This document shows positions 63,903-64,000 of a stretch of 64,000 nt of DNA, one piece after another. Source of the DNA: Alteromonas australica (GTDB lineage: Bacteria; Pseudomonadota; Gammaproteobacteria; Enterobacterales; Alteromonadaceae); assembly GCF_000730385.1 (NCBI RefSeq), contig NZ_CP008849.1, positions 682,001-746,000 of the forward strand, given 5' to 3'. Under the pieces are notes generated by a model. That model worked only from the letters and a program-made list of their open reading frames with translations. It was not told the DNA's origin and searched no databases. Within the stretch, counting starts at the first letter, position 1. Every line of letters starts with the position of its first letter. The position numbers were made by a program, and so were the translations under genes.

Positions 63903-64000
63903 GGCAGAAGCCACCCCTTTTTTACGGCATTATCCAACTGTGTATTAACGTAATCCCATAAGCTTGGTGCACAGGTAATAAGGTGTTTGTTTCTTTGTGC
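63899..64000 (-). CDS. Possible 3' end of a minus-strand gene
   Basis: The minus strand has an open frame of 33 codons from the window edge to a TAA at 63899-63901, overlapping the mobA stop. Its residues (APSLWDYVNTQLDN near the end, then KKGWLLP) look like real protein, but another frame is also open for 25 codons, so it is only a candidate. Identity unknown. Confidence 0.35.
   Translation of the reverse strand, partial: AQRNKHLITCAPSLWDYVNTQLDNAVKKGWLLP

Overview
The window is a bacterial chromosome segment from a marine gammaproteobacterium, most probably Alteromonadaceae (Alteromonas/Glaciecola-like). The evidence is gene order: rapA-rluA, tolC divergent from nudF-yqiB-cpdA-yqiA-parE, and epmB divergent from efp-epmA all match gammaproteobacterial neighbourhoods. 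The closest fits by protein character are Alteromonadales. This taxonomic placement is inference, as no search was possible. No rRNA, tRNA, insertion sequence, phage or CRISPR array was seen.

Layout. 1-6 kb: the end of a diguanylate cyclase, a hybrid histidine kinase, an AmpG-like permease and two poorly known genes. 6-16 kb: rluA-rapA, a PIN-PhoH ATPase behind a strongly structured untranslated region, a periplasmic transglutaminase-like protein, cysG and deaD. 16-26 kb: a large TPR lipoprotein, a voltage-gated cation channel with an unusually acidic selectivity filter, tolC, and the nudF-to-parE operon with GTGA stop/start overlaps. 26-32 kb: a two-gene unit with a 1499-residue CheB-CheR-PAS-GGDEF-EAL protein followed, five bases later, by a bacteriophytochrome photosensory core that has no output domain. 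32-46 kb: a HAD hydrolase, unknown membrane and small proteins, the EF-P beta-lysylation set (epmB, efp, epmA), a metal-type TonB receptor with His/Asp/Glu-rich loops and a Zur-like palindrome upstream, a cyclophilin, rlmG, an AlkB-like gene, bolA, a PAP2 phosphatase and a nucleotidyltransferase.

45-64 kb is a nitrate assimilation region. A NIT-ANTAR regulator (NasR type) lies upstream of nirB-nirD-nasA-cobA-trpD2, a soluble PAS-PAS chemoreceptor, nrtABC, an outer-membrane porin and mobA. The nirB and nrtA leaders each carry the same hairpin, GGC-AACGAA-GCC. Its 3' side runs into or abuts the 5' arm of a strong intrinsic terminator, which is the layout expected of ANTAR-controlled antitermination. 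Candidate sigma-54 promoters (GG-N10-GC or near it) precede both leaders, so nitrogen status and nitrate/nitrite could both gate expression.

How the genes work together: nitrate would enter through the porin and NrtABC, be reduced by NasA (molybdopterin-guanine cofactor helped by MobA) and NirBD (siroheme from CysG plus a second SUMT), under NasR. The most unusual item is the phytochrome/CheBR/c-di-GMP pair, which suggests a light sensor acting in trans on a multi-domain signalling enzyme.
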